This document shows positions 16,809-23,740 of a stretch of 64,000 nucleotides of DNA, piece after piece. Source of the stretch: Kaistella montana (GTDB taxonomy: Bacteria; Bacteroidota; Bacteroidia; Flavobacteriales; Weeksellaceae); the NCBI RefSeq assembly GCF_024436175.1, contig NZ_JANFQP010000001.1, forward strand, positions 186,001 to 250,000. Reading direction: 5' to 3'. The translations under genes were made by a program, and so were the position numbers. Each line of letters starts with the position of its first letter. The first letter of the stretch is position 1. A model generated the notes under the pieces. That model was not told where the DNA came from, made no database searches, and worked only from the letters and a program-made list of their open reading frames with translations.

Positions 16809-18263
16809 ATGAATGAAAATTTAACTATTATCTGGGAGAAATGTCTACAGTTCATGAGGGATAACCTCAATGCAGCAGAAGACAATACCGACCTGAAAAA
16901 ACTCGAAAACTCTTTTGATTTACTCTTTGATAATGTGCAGCCAGTTTCATTGGTCAGCAATAATCTTACGCTATTAGTCCCGAGCGATTTCTACAAAGAA
17001 TATATTGAAGACAATTATTTGTCTTTATTATCTGCTGCCCTAAAAAAGAATTTAGGTAAAGGCGTAAAGCTTTGGTATTCCGTCATGGAAAATAAACCGG
17101 CCGGTCAGGAACAGCCTATTACCATGAACGTTAAGGGCAAAAGCATTCCTACACCAAAAGTACAGGAAACTTTGCCACCTTCATTTTCTGCAAACCTGAT
17201 CAACCCGTTTGTGGTTCCAGGAATGAAAAAAGTAAATATTGACTCTAATCTAAAAGCTGATTTTTCTTTTGACAACTATGTAGAAGGAGAAAGCAATAAA
17301 TTTGCTGCTACTGTTGCAAGATCTATTGCTAAAAGACCAGGAGCAACCGCATTTAACCCTTTGTTTTTATATGGAGGTTATGGAGTTGGGAAAACGCATT
17401 TGGGACATGCAGTTGGTTTGGAAGTAAAAAATGCTTTTCCGGATAAAGTAGTTCTTTATTTATCTTCAGAAAAATTTATTCAGCAATTTGTATCGGCTGC
17501 AAAAGCTCATAAACAGACAGAATTTGCAAATTTCTACCAAATGGTGGATGTTTTGATCATCGATGATATTCAATTTCTTTCCGGTAAGAAATCGACTCAA
17601 GACAGCTTCTTCCATATTTTCGATTATCTGCACCAAAACGGAAAGCAAATTATCTTGACTTCCGATAAAGCGCCGGTTGATATTTTAGATATTCAGGATC
17701 GAATTGTTTCCCGTTTCAAATGGGGACTTTCTGCAGAAATAAAATCTCCGGATTTTGATACCAGAAGAAAAATTATTGTAGATAAATTAAGCCGTGATGG
17801 AATCGTTTTGACAGAAGATATGCTCGATTTTCTAGCATCTGAGGTGAAAACCAATGTTAGAGAACTGATCGGGGTTATCAATTCTGTGATCGCTTATTCT
17901 ACGATTTATAAATCTGATTTAAGCCTTGAACTTCTTAAGGAAACCATCAATAAAATTGCAGCCAACCAGAAAAAGGTGATCAATATTCCTTATATTCAGG
18001 AAGTGGTTTGTGAGTATTTCGGAATCCAGCGAGAGCAGCTTTTATCGAAAACCAGAAAAAGAGAAATTGCCTTGCCAAGACAGCTTGCAATGTATTTTGC
18101 AAAAGAATTTACTAATGCCACCTTCACCAAAATTGGCGAGGAAATGGGCGGAAAAGATCACTCTACCGTGATGTACGCTTGCGATACGATTAAAGATGTT
18201 TCCAAAATCGACAAGGAACTGAAGAAATACGTAAAAGAACTTACCGAGAAAATCAAGCAATAA
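16809..18263 (+). CDS. dnaA: Chromosomal replication initiator DnaA
   Basis: Binds DnaA boxes at oriC and opens the duplex. The 484 residues contain domain I (about 1-85), a linker, AAA+ domain III with Walker A GGYGVGKTHLGHAVG, Walker B VDVLIIDDIQFLSGK and sensor 1 IILTSDKAP, then the domain IV helix-turn-helix with the signature GGKDHSTVMYACDTI. The intergenic DNA upstream (16675-16808) shows no obvious cluster of TTATCCACA-like boxes, and dnaA need not mark the origin in this phylum. A clear terminator follows. The next gene on the strand is the phosphatase. Confidence 0.97.
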   Translation: MNENLTIIWEKCLQFMRDNLNAAEDNTDLKKLENSFDLLFDNVQPVSLVSNNLTLLVPSDFYKEYIEDNYLSLLSAALKKNLGKGVKLWYSVMENKPAGQEQPITMNVKGKSIPTPKVQETLPPSFSANLINPFVVPGMKKVNIDSNLKADFSFDNYVEGESNKFAATVARSIAKRPGATAFNPLFLYGGYGVGKTHLGHAVGLEVKNAFPDKVVLYLSSEKFIQQFVSAAKAHKQTEFANFYQMVDVLIIDDIQFLSGKKSTQDSFFHIFDYLHQNGKQIILTSDKAPVDILDIQDRIVSRFKWGLSAEIKSPDFDTRRKIIVDKLSRDGIVLTEDMLDFLASEVKTNVRELIGVINSVIAYSTIYKSDLSLELLKETINKIAANQKKVINIPYIQEVVCEYFGIQREQLLSKTRKREIALPRQLAMYFAKEFTNATFTKIGEEMGGKDHSTVMYACDTIKDVSKIDKELKKYVKELTEKIKQ

Positions 18264-18292
18264 ATTGTCGAGGTTTTAATAAAAATTAATAG

Positions 18293-18323
18293 AATGAAGA
18301 ATAGCGATATTCTTCATTTTTTG
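18293..18323 (+). terminator. Intrinsic terminator after dnaA
   Basis: AATGAAGAAT (18293-18302) pairs with ATTCTTCATT (18309-18318), six-base loop, then a T-run. Confidence 0.8.
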
Positions 18324-18357
18324 TAATATTGCTCATCATCGATATTGTTTATTCATT

Positions 18358-18810
18358 ATGAAAATATTAGCCGTTTGTCTCGGAAATATCTGCCGAAGCC
18401 CACTCGCAGAAGGAATACTGAAATCTAAACTTCCCGAAAATTTTACCGTAGATTCTGCCGGAACTATTTCTATGCATGAAGGCGAACATCCCGATCAACG
18501 CTCCATTTCTACGGCCCAAAAACATGGACTTGATATTTCCAAACAACGTTCCAGACCAATTACAGCGCAAGATTTTGAAGATTTTGATCTGATTTATTGT
18601 ATGGATTTGAGTGTTTTCGAAACGGTGATTTCAATGGCAAAAAATGAAAATCAGCGCCAAAAAATAGTTCTTTATTTAGAAGAAGCTGGTTTCACGGGTG
18701 ATCAAACTGATGTTCCGGATCCTTATTGGGGCGATCTTTCCGATTTTGAAAACGTTTACCAAATACTCGACGAAGCAGCCGATTCTATTGTGGCTAAATT
18801 GATTTCTTAA
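18358..18810 (+). CDS. Low-molecular-weight protein-tyrosine phosphatase
   Basis: A 150-residue cytoplasmic phosphatase. The P-loop is CLGNICRS (C-x5-R-S, Cys at residue 7) at the N-terminus, with DPYWG, the general acid Asp, near residue 120 and IYCMD in between. Length is normal for the family. Such enzymes dephosphorylate tyrosine kinases of capsule synthesis, but no such kinase is near. In related flavobacteria dnaA, this phosphatase and the RsmI-like methyltransferase are commonly neighbours; here they are separated by 3.2 kb of other DNA. Confidence 0.92.
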   Translation: MKILAVCLGNICRSPLAEGILKSKLPENFTVDSAGTISMHEGEHPDQRSISTAQKHGLDISKQRSRPITAQDFEDFDLIYCMDLSVFETVISMAKNENQRQKIVLYLEEAGFTGDQTDVPDPYWGDLSDFENVYQILDEAADSIVAKLIS

Positions 18811-19317
18811 GTGGAAATTGTCTTTTTTGTCTTTTGATTATTTTCTAAATATCATCAGCTTCGAATTTAAAATATTATGCGGGTAAAGGAAAAGCTCCGT
18901 AGTCTTTCGGTATTGTCGGAAGAACGGTTGATGGCACATTGCTTTAATATAGCTTATCCTTGAACTAGACATGAAGTATACTACAAGTAGATAGGGCTTT
19001 GGTACGGCTCAACTATGGCTGAAGTACGGCTCAACCTTTGTGATTGGCTTTCTGTAAGTGGTTTCGAGAGAATTAATAGGTGGAAAAAAGTGTTTTTTCG
19101 GAAGGGAGTGTGTTGTTATCACAATGTAAAGTAAAAATATGAAAATAATGTGGAAGGTGTGGTTTTGCAGTATAAATTTATTTGTGTGGATTTTGTGTTT
19201 TTGATGTAATTGTGCAATTTGAGTGAGGTACAAACCGAAGTGTATAAAATCGATTGGCTTATTTTTCTTTAATAAAGAAGAGAAGAGATATTTAAAGAGA
19301 GTGAGACATAGGTGTTT
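18811..19317. other. 507-base stretch without a gene, between convergent genes
   Basis: No supported ORF, promoter pair or RNA gene was found. It contains a short run of 11-base units at 19002-19034 (listed separately) and AT-rich low-complexity sequence. The only longer frame (19009-19233, minus) has no family features and unlikely composition. It may be decayed sequence at the edge of the accessory segment. Confidence 0.6.
19002..19035 (+). repeat. Three 11-base tandem units
   Basis: GTACGGCTCAA, CTATGGCTGAA and GTACGGCTCAA stand directly head to tail. The first and third are identical and the middle one differs at three positions. The DNA after the third copy continues with CC. Confidence 0.7.
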
Positions 19318-20034
19318 CTAATTGCTTAATTTTAAGTGTTTAAGATATGGCTTTACTTTTTGGATTTGTCTTAAATAATTTTTCTGTGAAGAATAGGAAA
19401 ATAATGAACCAAAAATTAAAAGTAATATTGGTAAAAGAGTGAATATGAATTCGGAAATGTTTCCTTTTAATAAAAGCAAGTTTTGATATTTTTCTGGGGA
19501 ATTTAGAAATCTTTCAAAAATATTTATGGTTGGTGAAAGGATTATGATGAAAATGAAAATTGAATGTTGGTGCCAAGTTAGCGTGTAATTTGGGTATTTT
19601 TTAACGAGCTTAAAATCTTGATAATGATGAAGATAGTTGATGAAAACCGCTATTTCCATTGCGATGAGTATGGAAATCGTGAAAATTCCAAATTTTTCAG
19701 CGTCAAAAAGTAATAAGCCTGTGAAAATCATTATCAGTGGTAAAACGCTCCATTTTAAGGCAAATTGAAGGTTTGATATTTCGTTTTCTTTTCTCACTTT
19801 ACGCATGAAATCTGAGACATCTTCTAGACTCAAACTTCCGTTCCAGTAGGGTTTTAGTTCGTTTTGCCATGAGTTTTTTGTTTTATCAAATGCTTGATTA
19901 AAATCTTGCTGTTCATGATTTTGCAGTTCATTAATTTGAGTTACAAAATGATCTTCCACTTCCATTAAAACATCTATCGGAAGTTTTTTAGAGAGTAGGT
20001 AATTCCGGATTTCAGATTGTGGTTGATCGGACAT
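19318..20034 (-). CDS. Membrane protein with N-terminal HAAS-like helical domain (copy 1)
   Basis: A 238-residue protein of no recognised function. Residues 1-65 form a soluble helical domain (IRNYLLSKKLPIDVLMEVED, then ending NSWQNELKPY) resembling the HAAS or permease-prefix domains found beside PadR regulators. After a linker come about four membrane helices (near 88-108, 112-132, 155-175 and 193-213) and a basic C-terminus. The N-terminal segment is almost the same as in copy 2, while the membrane part is not. It is the last gene of a four-gene minus-strand cassette, 21 bases after copy 2. A sensory or regulatory membrane role is inferred only from the PadR neighbour. Confidence 0.75.
   Translation of the reverse strand: MSDQPQSEIRNYLLSKKLPIDVLMEVEDHFVTQINELQNHEQQDFNQAFDKTKNSWQNELKPYWNGSLSLEDVSDFMRKVRKENEISNLQFALKWSVLPLIMIFTGLLLFDAEKFGIFTISILIAMEIAVFINYLHHYQDFKLVKKYPNYTLTWHQHSIFIFIIILSPTINIFERFLNSPEKYQNLLLLKGNISEFIFTLLPILLLIFGSLFSYSSQKNYLRQIQKVKPYLKHLKLSN
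19945..20010 (-). repeat. Duplicated coding segment, copy A (matches 20677-20742)
   Basis: 66 bases coding for IRNYLLSKKLPIDVLMEVED plus two residues. By eye about 56 of 66 bases match 20677-20742 in the neighbouring gene, while the sequences outside diverge sharply, as after partial duplication or conversion. Confidence 0.75.
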
Positions 20035-20055
20035 TTTAATCTAAATTTATATTGC

Positions 20056-20769
20056 CTAAGCAAGTTTTAAAAACTTTTTTATTTTCTTCATTTTTTTTGC
20101 AAATCTAATTTGCCAGATTCCAGTATAAATAAGTACAAAATAAATAGCTACTAAACCTAAAATTTTCAGAATTATTGTTTGTGAGAATTCAAAATTGATA
20201 AATGCAGGAAGCCATTCATCAAATGGTTTCAGATATATCAGCATGAAATATACAAAACTGAATACCCAAAAAATGCGATCATGGTATACTGAAAATTTAT
20301 ACTTTTGATACTTCTTTTTATAAGCAGCCGAATTTATAATCAGATTATAAAGAATTGGTAGAAATGCAAATGCATAGCAAACCCCTAAAAATATTTTAAT
20401 TGAAAGAAGATGGTATTGAACACCATTCATTCTGGTTACAAAAAACAATAATACAATTATTAGCACTGCAGTAAACAGTGCAGCCTTAGATGTGCTCCAT
20501 TGAGCATCTCTTCGCACCCTGCTTTCAAACTTAGTTATTGCTCCATCTGCTCTGTTAGCTAAAATATAAAAAGGTATTTCCCACGAAAGCTCATCAGCCC
20601 AACTATTTTTTGTTTTAAGAAATGCTACTTCATACGACATGTTTCCTTTATCTATTTCACTGTTTATTTGAGAAATAAAATGATCTTCTACTTCCATTAA
20701 GATGTCAATCGGAAGTTTTTTCGATAATAGATAATTGCGGATTTCGGTGAGTTGAGGTTCGGTTATCAT
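20056..20769 (-). CDS. Membrane protein with N-terminal HAAS-like helical domain (copy 2)
   Basis: A 237-residue paralogue of the two neighbouring membrane proteins. The N-terminal domain (about 1-62) has IRNYLLSKKLPIDILMEVED and KNSWADELSWEIPF; the rest has about four membrane helices (ALFTAVLIIVLLFFV, then ILGVCYAFAFLPILYN-like, IFWVFSFVYFMLIYL, and a helix containing LGLVAIYFVLIYTGIW) and the basic tail KKMKKIKKFLKLA. Its start is one base after the stop of copy 3, so they are co-translated or nearly so. Function unknown. Confidence 0.75.
   Translation of the reverse strand: MITEPQLTEIRNYLLSKKLPIDILMEVEDHFISQINSEIDKGNMSYEVAFLKTKNSWADELSWEIPFYILANRADGAITKFESRVRRDAQWSTSKAALFTAVLIIVLLFFVTRMNGVQYHLLSIKIFLGVCYAFAFLPILYNLIINSAAYKKKYQKYKFSVYHDRIFWVFSFVYFMLIYLKPFDEWLPAFINFEFSQTIILKILGLVAIYFVLIYTGIWQIRFAKKMKKIKKFLKLA
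20677..20742 (-). repeat. Duplicated coding segment, copy B (matches 19945-20010)
   Basis: Second copy of the 66-base segment, coding for IRNYLLSKKLPIDILMEVED plus two residues. Confidence 0.75.
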
Positions 20770-20770
20770 A

Positions 20771-21469
20771 TCAATTTGTTTTTAAGAAGTTTTCTACTGT
20801 TTTTACCTCTTTTTTGTAGTTTAGGAATGCCAATATTCCGTAAACCAAAAATCCGTTGGCTACAATAATCCACAAAAATGGAGCATATAAAATATGATTT
20901 GATGAATTGATGTTTTCATAGAATTTTGCTGGTCTGTCATCAAAGCTTAGCAATTCCAACAAATTATATAAAAGTCCTGTAAAAATAGATGATATTAAAT
21001 ATTGTGAAGTTGCAATTTTATGATGTCGGAATTTTCTTTTTATAATAAAAATCTTATAATTAGAAATGAGAATGTAAGTAACAACAGCAAAAGCGAGAAT
21101 ATAATAAGCTTTGTAAAAATAGCTAAATGATTCATTGTTCATAGTTTTTGCCAAAACGATAAACATTCCTAAAACGATTAAAGAAAATAACAGAGCTTTC
21201 ATCCAGAATATATTGGATTCCTTACTAATCAATTTTTTCTGGATTTTCGGCATTCTTCCTGCACTGAAAAGAAACATTCTTGCTGGTTTCAATTCCGGTT
21301 CCCATAATTTTTTTACCTCGTCAAAAGCGTCTTCAAAGTTTTTTCCTTTAAACATTAATTCGTCCAATTGAGCAATCATGTGGTCTTTTATTTCCAGCAT
21401 GATATTGATTGCCAATCCGCATCCTAACAAATAATTTTTTATCCTTTTCTCTTGTTCCGAAGTTATCAT
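20771..21469 (-). CDS. Membrane protein with N-terminal HAAS-like helical domain (copy 3)
   Basis: A 232-residue member of the same family, more diverged: the N-terminal part reads IKNYLLGCGLAINIMLEIKD with KLWEPELKPAR after it, where the other copies have IRNYLLSKKLPID and NSW-ELK. About four membrane helices follow (FWMKALLFSLIVLGMFIVLA, then YILAFAVVTYILIS, and two near the C-terminus including APFLWIIVANGFLVYGI) and a basic tail. Its ATG overlaps the PadR stop by four bases (ATGA), so translation is coupled. This is the copy nearest the regulator and may be the ancestral partner. Confidence 0.77.
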   Translation of the reverse strand: MITSEQEKRIKNYLLGCGLAINIMLEIKDHMIAQLDELMFKGKNFEDAFDEVKKLWEPELKPARMFLFSAGRMPKIQKKLISKESNIFWMKALLFSLIVLGMFIVLAKTMNNESFSYFYKAYYILAFAVVTYILISNYKIFIIKRKFRHHKIATSQYLISSIFTGLLYNLLELLSFDDRPAKFYENINSSNHILYAPFLWIIVANGFLVYGILAFLNYKKEVKTVENFLKTN

Positions 21470-21789
21470 AAATCAAAAATGGAATTAAGGTTAAAAATAT
21501 AGCTTCTCATTTCGTCTTCCTGCGTTTTTTGTTGGCGTTTTCCCTTTTCGGTGAGTAGGTAATATTTGCGGTCGCGGCCGTTCACGGTTTGAATTTCTGA
21601 GAAAATGATTCCCTCGGCTTCCAGTTTGTGAAGAAGCGGATAGAGGGCTCCTTCTGTCATTTCCAACTCTCCTTTGGTGAGTTCTTTTGCCCGCTGCGTC
21701 AGTTGATAGCCATACATTTTTACTTCCGAAGCTAAGAGTTTCAGGATAATATTTTGGAGTGTGCCTTTGTAAAGCGCATTGTTTTTCAT
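21466..21789 (-). CDS. PadR-family transcriptional regulator
   Basis: A 107-residue winged-helix repressor. KGTLQNIILKLLASEVKMYG followed by YQLTQRAKEL and the marker EGALYPLLHKLEAEGIIFSE are the PadR DNA-binding core; YYLLTEKGKRQQ is the wing and start of the C-terminal helix, with a short dimerization end (PadR-s1 type). Its stop overlaps the start of the next gene (ATGA), placing it at the head of the membrane-protein operon. PadR proteins next to HAAS-domain membrane proteins form regulator/sensor pairs in other bacteria. An inverted repeat over its own -7 box suggests autorepression. Confidence 0.92.
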   Translation of the reverse strand: MKNNALYKGTLQNIILKLLASEVKMYGYQLTQRAKELTKGELEMTEGALYPLLHKLEAEGIIFSEIQTVNGRDRKYYLLTEKGKRQQKTQEDEMRSYIFNLNSIFDL

Positions 21790-21838
21790 ACCTAATTAAA
21801 TTATGTATTACAAATCTATGTATAATTTTCTTAGGTAT
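21788..21838 (-). promoter_or_regulatory. padR promoter inside a long inverted repeat (operator candidate)
   Basis: ATACCTAA (21788-21795) and TTAGGTAT (21831-21838) are perfect inverted arms. Between them the minus strand has TAGATTTG (21811-21818), an exact -7 box, flanked by ATTAT/ATAAT half-sites (ATTATGTAT and ATGTATAAT). The ATG of padR is at 21789, inside the left arm. A repressor dimer bound here would cover the promoter and start codon, which fits PadR autoregulation. Confidence 0.6.
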
Positions 21839-22054
21839 CAAAATTTTTTTTCTCCTTCTTTGAAAATATTTTCTTCGGGATTTTTTTTCCTTTCAAAAAC
21901 TCCATTTAATTCTACCCATTTTAATAAATAAAACCATTAACAGGAAAGGGAATTCAAAACAAATCAATATATTTGAAGCGGCTGGTGGAAATTCTGTTGT
22001 TGAGTTTCTTGTTTTAAATCAGCTGGAAAATGGTTTCATCAAACTTTTGTTTTT

Positions 22055-22753
22055 ATGTTGTTTTTAATTCCCGCTTATCTGTCTGAAAATTCGCCCATTG
22101 AGTATTTTGCACCTTCGATTAAAGAATATATTCTTAAAACCGATTATTTCTTTGTGGAAAACGAAAAAACCGCCAGAAAGGTGATTAAGTTCTTCGCACC
22201 CGAAAAAAAACAGGCCGATCTTAAGCTTTTTCTTTTGGATAAATATTCCACAAATGTTAATTTAAAAGAAGCGCAAAAGCTGATGAAAAACGGCCAAGAT
22301 TTTGGTTTGCTTTCCGAAGCAGGACTTCCGTGTATCGCCGATCCGGGAAATTTAATGGTGAAATGGTGTCACGAAAATAACATTAAAGTTGTTCCGATCA
22401 ATGGACCTTCGTCGATCATTTTGGCTTTGATTTCAAGTGGTTTTAATGGTCAGGAATTTACCTTTCATGGCTATTTGCCGATCGATAAAACTGAAAAGAA
22501 AACGAAGATTCATTTTCTTGAAAATCAGGTTCAGAAAACCGGTTATTCGCAGATTTTCATGGAAACTCCGTACCGTAATAACCCGCTTTTCGAGGATTTG
22601 TGCAGGTTTCTTTCCCCAAATACGAAACTTTGTATCGCTGCTAATATTAATGATCCAAATGAGGAATTTATTAAAACTTTAACCATTAAAGAATGGCAGA
22701 AAAATAAACCGGAACTTCATAAAATTCCGGCGGTTTTTGTGATCGGGAAATAG
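22055..22753 (+). CDS. SAM-dependent methyltransferase, RsmI/tetrapyrrole-methylase family
   Basis: A 232-residue cytoplasmic methyltransferase with the tetrapyrrole-methylase fold. The diagnostic segment is FGLLSEAGLPCIADPGN; VVPINGPSSIILALISSGF, then FHGYLPID, and the late IFMETPYRNN match RsmI (16S rRNA C1402 2'-O-methylation). It is shorter than E. coli RsmI (about 286) and lacks the usual N-terminal GNLGD motif and C-terminal extension. It is the short form common in Bacteroidetes, so an rRNA target is possible but unproven. Start ATG at 22055 agrees with family N-terminus LFLIPAYLSEN. Confidence 0.85.
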   Translation: MLFLIPAYLSENSPIEYFAPSIKEYILKTDYFFVENEKTARKVIKFFAPEKKQADLKLFLLDKYSTNVNLKEAQKLMKNGQDFGLLSEAGLPCIADPGNLMVKWCHENNIKVVPINGPSSIILALISSGFNGQEFTFHGYLPIDKTEKKTKIHFLENQVQKTGYSQIFMETPYRNNPLFEDLCRFLSPNTKLCIAANINDPNEEFIKTLTIKEWQKNKPELHKIPAVFVIGK

Positions 22754-23152
22754 TTATTGTTTGTGATAAACGTAGGTGAATCCGTCATTCGTATCGTCAC
22801 TGAAAACAAGTTCTCCATCTTCATTTTTGTTGATGACCACATCGTTTGAAAAATTGGAGAAATGCAAAAAAGTAACTTCGTAATGCGATAAGTCGGAAAC
22901 ATCTTTGTATAAACTGAAAGTGCCCTCGTTCGTCACCGTTCCGTCGGTCGTAAAACTGTATCTGTCGTCCTCGGTAAAAGTCAGGATGATGTTTTTCCCA
23001 GTAGAATTGGGCGTTTCTGTTTGTCCGCCAATTCCTCCGGAGGTAGAAACCCAATCCCAGTTTCCGACTAGATTTTTGGTGTCTAATTCGTTTTCATTTC
23101 GGCAAGAAATTAGGCTGAAAATAGCCAAGAAAGCGATAAATATTGATTTCAT
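22754..23152 (-). CDS. Small lipoprotein, lipocalin-like
   Basis: A 132-residue exported lipoprotein of unknown function. The lipobox is SLISC (Cys about residue 17) after a hydrophobic signal. The mature part LVGNWDWVSTSGG, followed by strands and a YSFTTDGTVTNEGTFSLYK stretch, resembles the lipocalin-like domains widespread in Bacteroidetes (GxW near the start of the barrel). It is convergent with the methyltransferase and the stop codons are adjacent. A ligand cannot be named. Confidence 0.8.
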   Translation of the reverse strand: MKSIFIAFLAIFSLISCRNENELDTKNLVGNWDWVSTSGGIGGQTETPNSTGKNIILTFTEDDRYSFTTDGTVTNEGTFSLYKDVSDLSHYEVTFLHFSNFSNDVVINKNEDGELVFSDDTNDGFTYVYHKQ

Positions 23153-23182
23153 GATGTAGTTTTTTTTGATGAATTGATTCTA

Positions 23183-23656
23183 TTAATATTTAATTCCCCA
23201 TTTCTTTAAAATAAAATGCAGAAGCCAGATCGGACCGACCAAAAGAAACTGCAAATCCTTCATGAAACTTGGTTTTTTGCCTTCTATTTTATGGCCATAA
23301 AACTGACCAATCCAAGAAATTACAAAAACGGCGAGGAAAACGATCCAGGATTTGTTTTCAAATTTGATGTTGATGAAATATACCAAATGTTCCATCAAAA
23401 GCATGATAAGAATCATCATCAAAGCAATGCGCCACGATAACCTGAAATAAAAAACCGTTACTAAAAGCAGCGCTGCCAAAGAAACCAAACTGATCGCTCC
23501 AAAATATCGGACGAAAAAGTGCGGCGCCGGAATCAGCGAGACAAATCCCAAAATAGACCAGAAAATCAACGGTACACAAATCCAGTGAATGGTTTTGTTG
23601 GTGAGGTTTTGATGGCTTTCGGCATATTCGGCGAAAAGCTGATCGATTTTTCTCAT
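23183..23656 (-). CDS. Mpo1/YGL010w-like (DUF962) membrane protein
   Basis: A 157-residue membrane protein. FAEYAESHQNLTNKTIHWIC is the N-terminal histidine-containing motif of the Mpo1 family (yeast Mpo1 is an Fe(II) dioxygenase that shortens 2-hydroxy fatty acids), followed by four or five membrane helices and IGQFYGHKIEGKKPSFMKDL, the second His-containing signature. All family His are present (SHQN, HWI, GHKIE). Bacterial function is not established. The frame extends to 23707, but that start would lie in the terminator at 23687, so the Met at 23656 is chosen. Confidence 0.85.
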   Translation of the reverse strand: MRKIDQLFAEYAESHQNLTNKTIHWICVPLIFWSILGFVSLIPAPHFFVRYFGAISLVSLAALLLVTVFYFRLSWRIALMMILIMLLMEHLVYFINIKFENKSWIVFLAVFVISWIGQFYGHKIEGKKPSFMKDLQFLLVGPIWLLHFILKKWGIKY

Positions 23657-23686
23657 GGCGATTGAATTAATTATTAAAAATAAAAA

Positions 23687-23717
23687 AAAGATTTTGAATA
23701 AGCTCAAAATCTTTTTT
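23687..23717. terminator. Terminator between metG and the Mpo1-like gene
   Basis: AAAGATTTTGA (23687-23697) pairs with TCAAAATCTTT (23704-23714), loop ATAAGC, with T-rich tails on both strands. It ends metG on the minus strand. Confidence 0.8.
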
Positions 23718-23740
23718 TTATGATGAATAAGAAAGTTTGT

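Noticed and set aside
19009-19233. 74-residue minus-strand frame in the gene-less stretch
   Set aside because: Low-complexity composition (His, Thr, Ile rich), no start context, no family features.
18811-22054. Genomic island or transposon
   Set aside because: No integrase, transposase, tRNA or flanking direct repeats were seen, so only an accessory segment is claimed.
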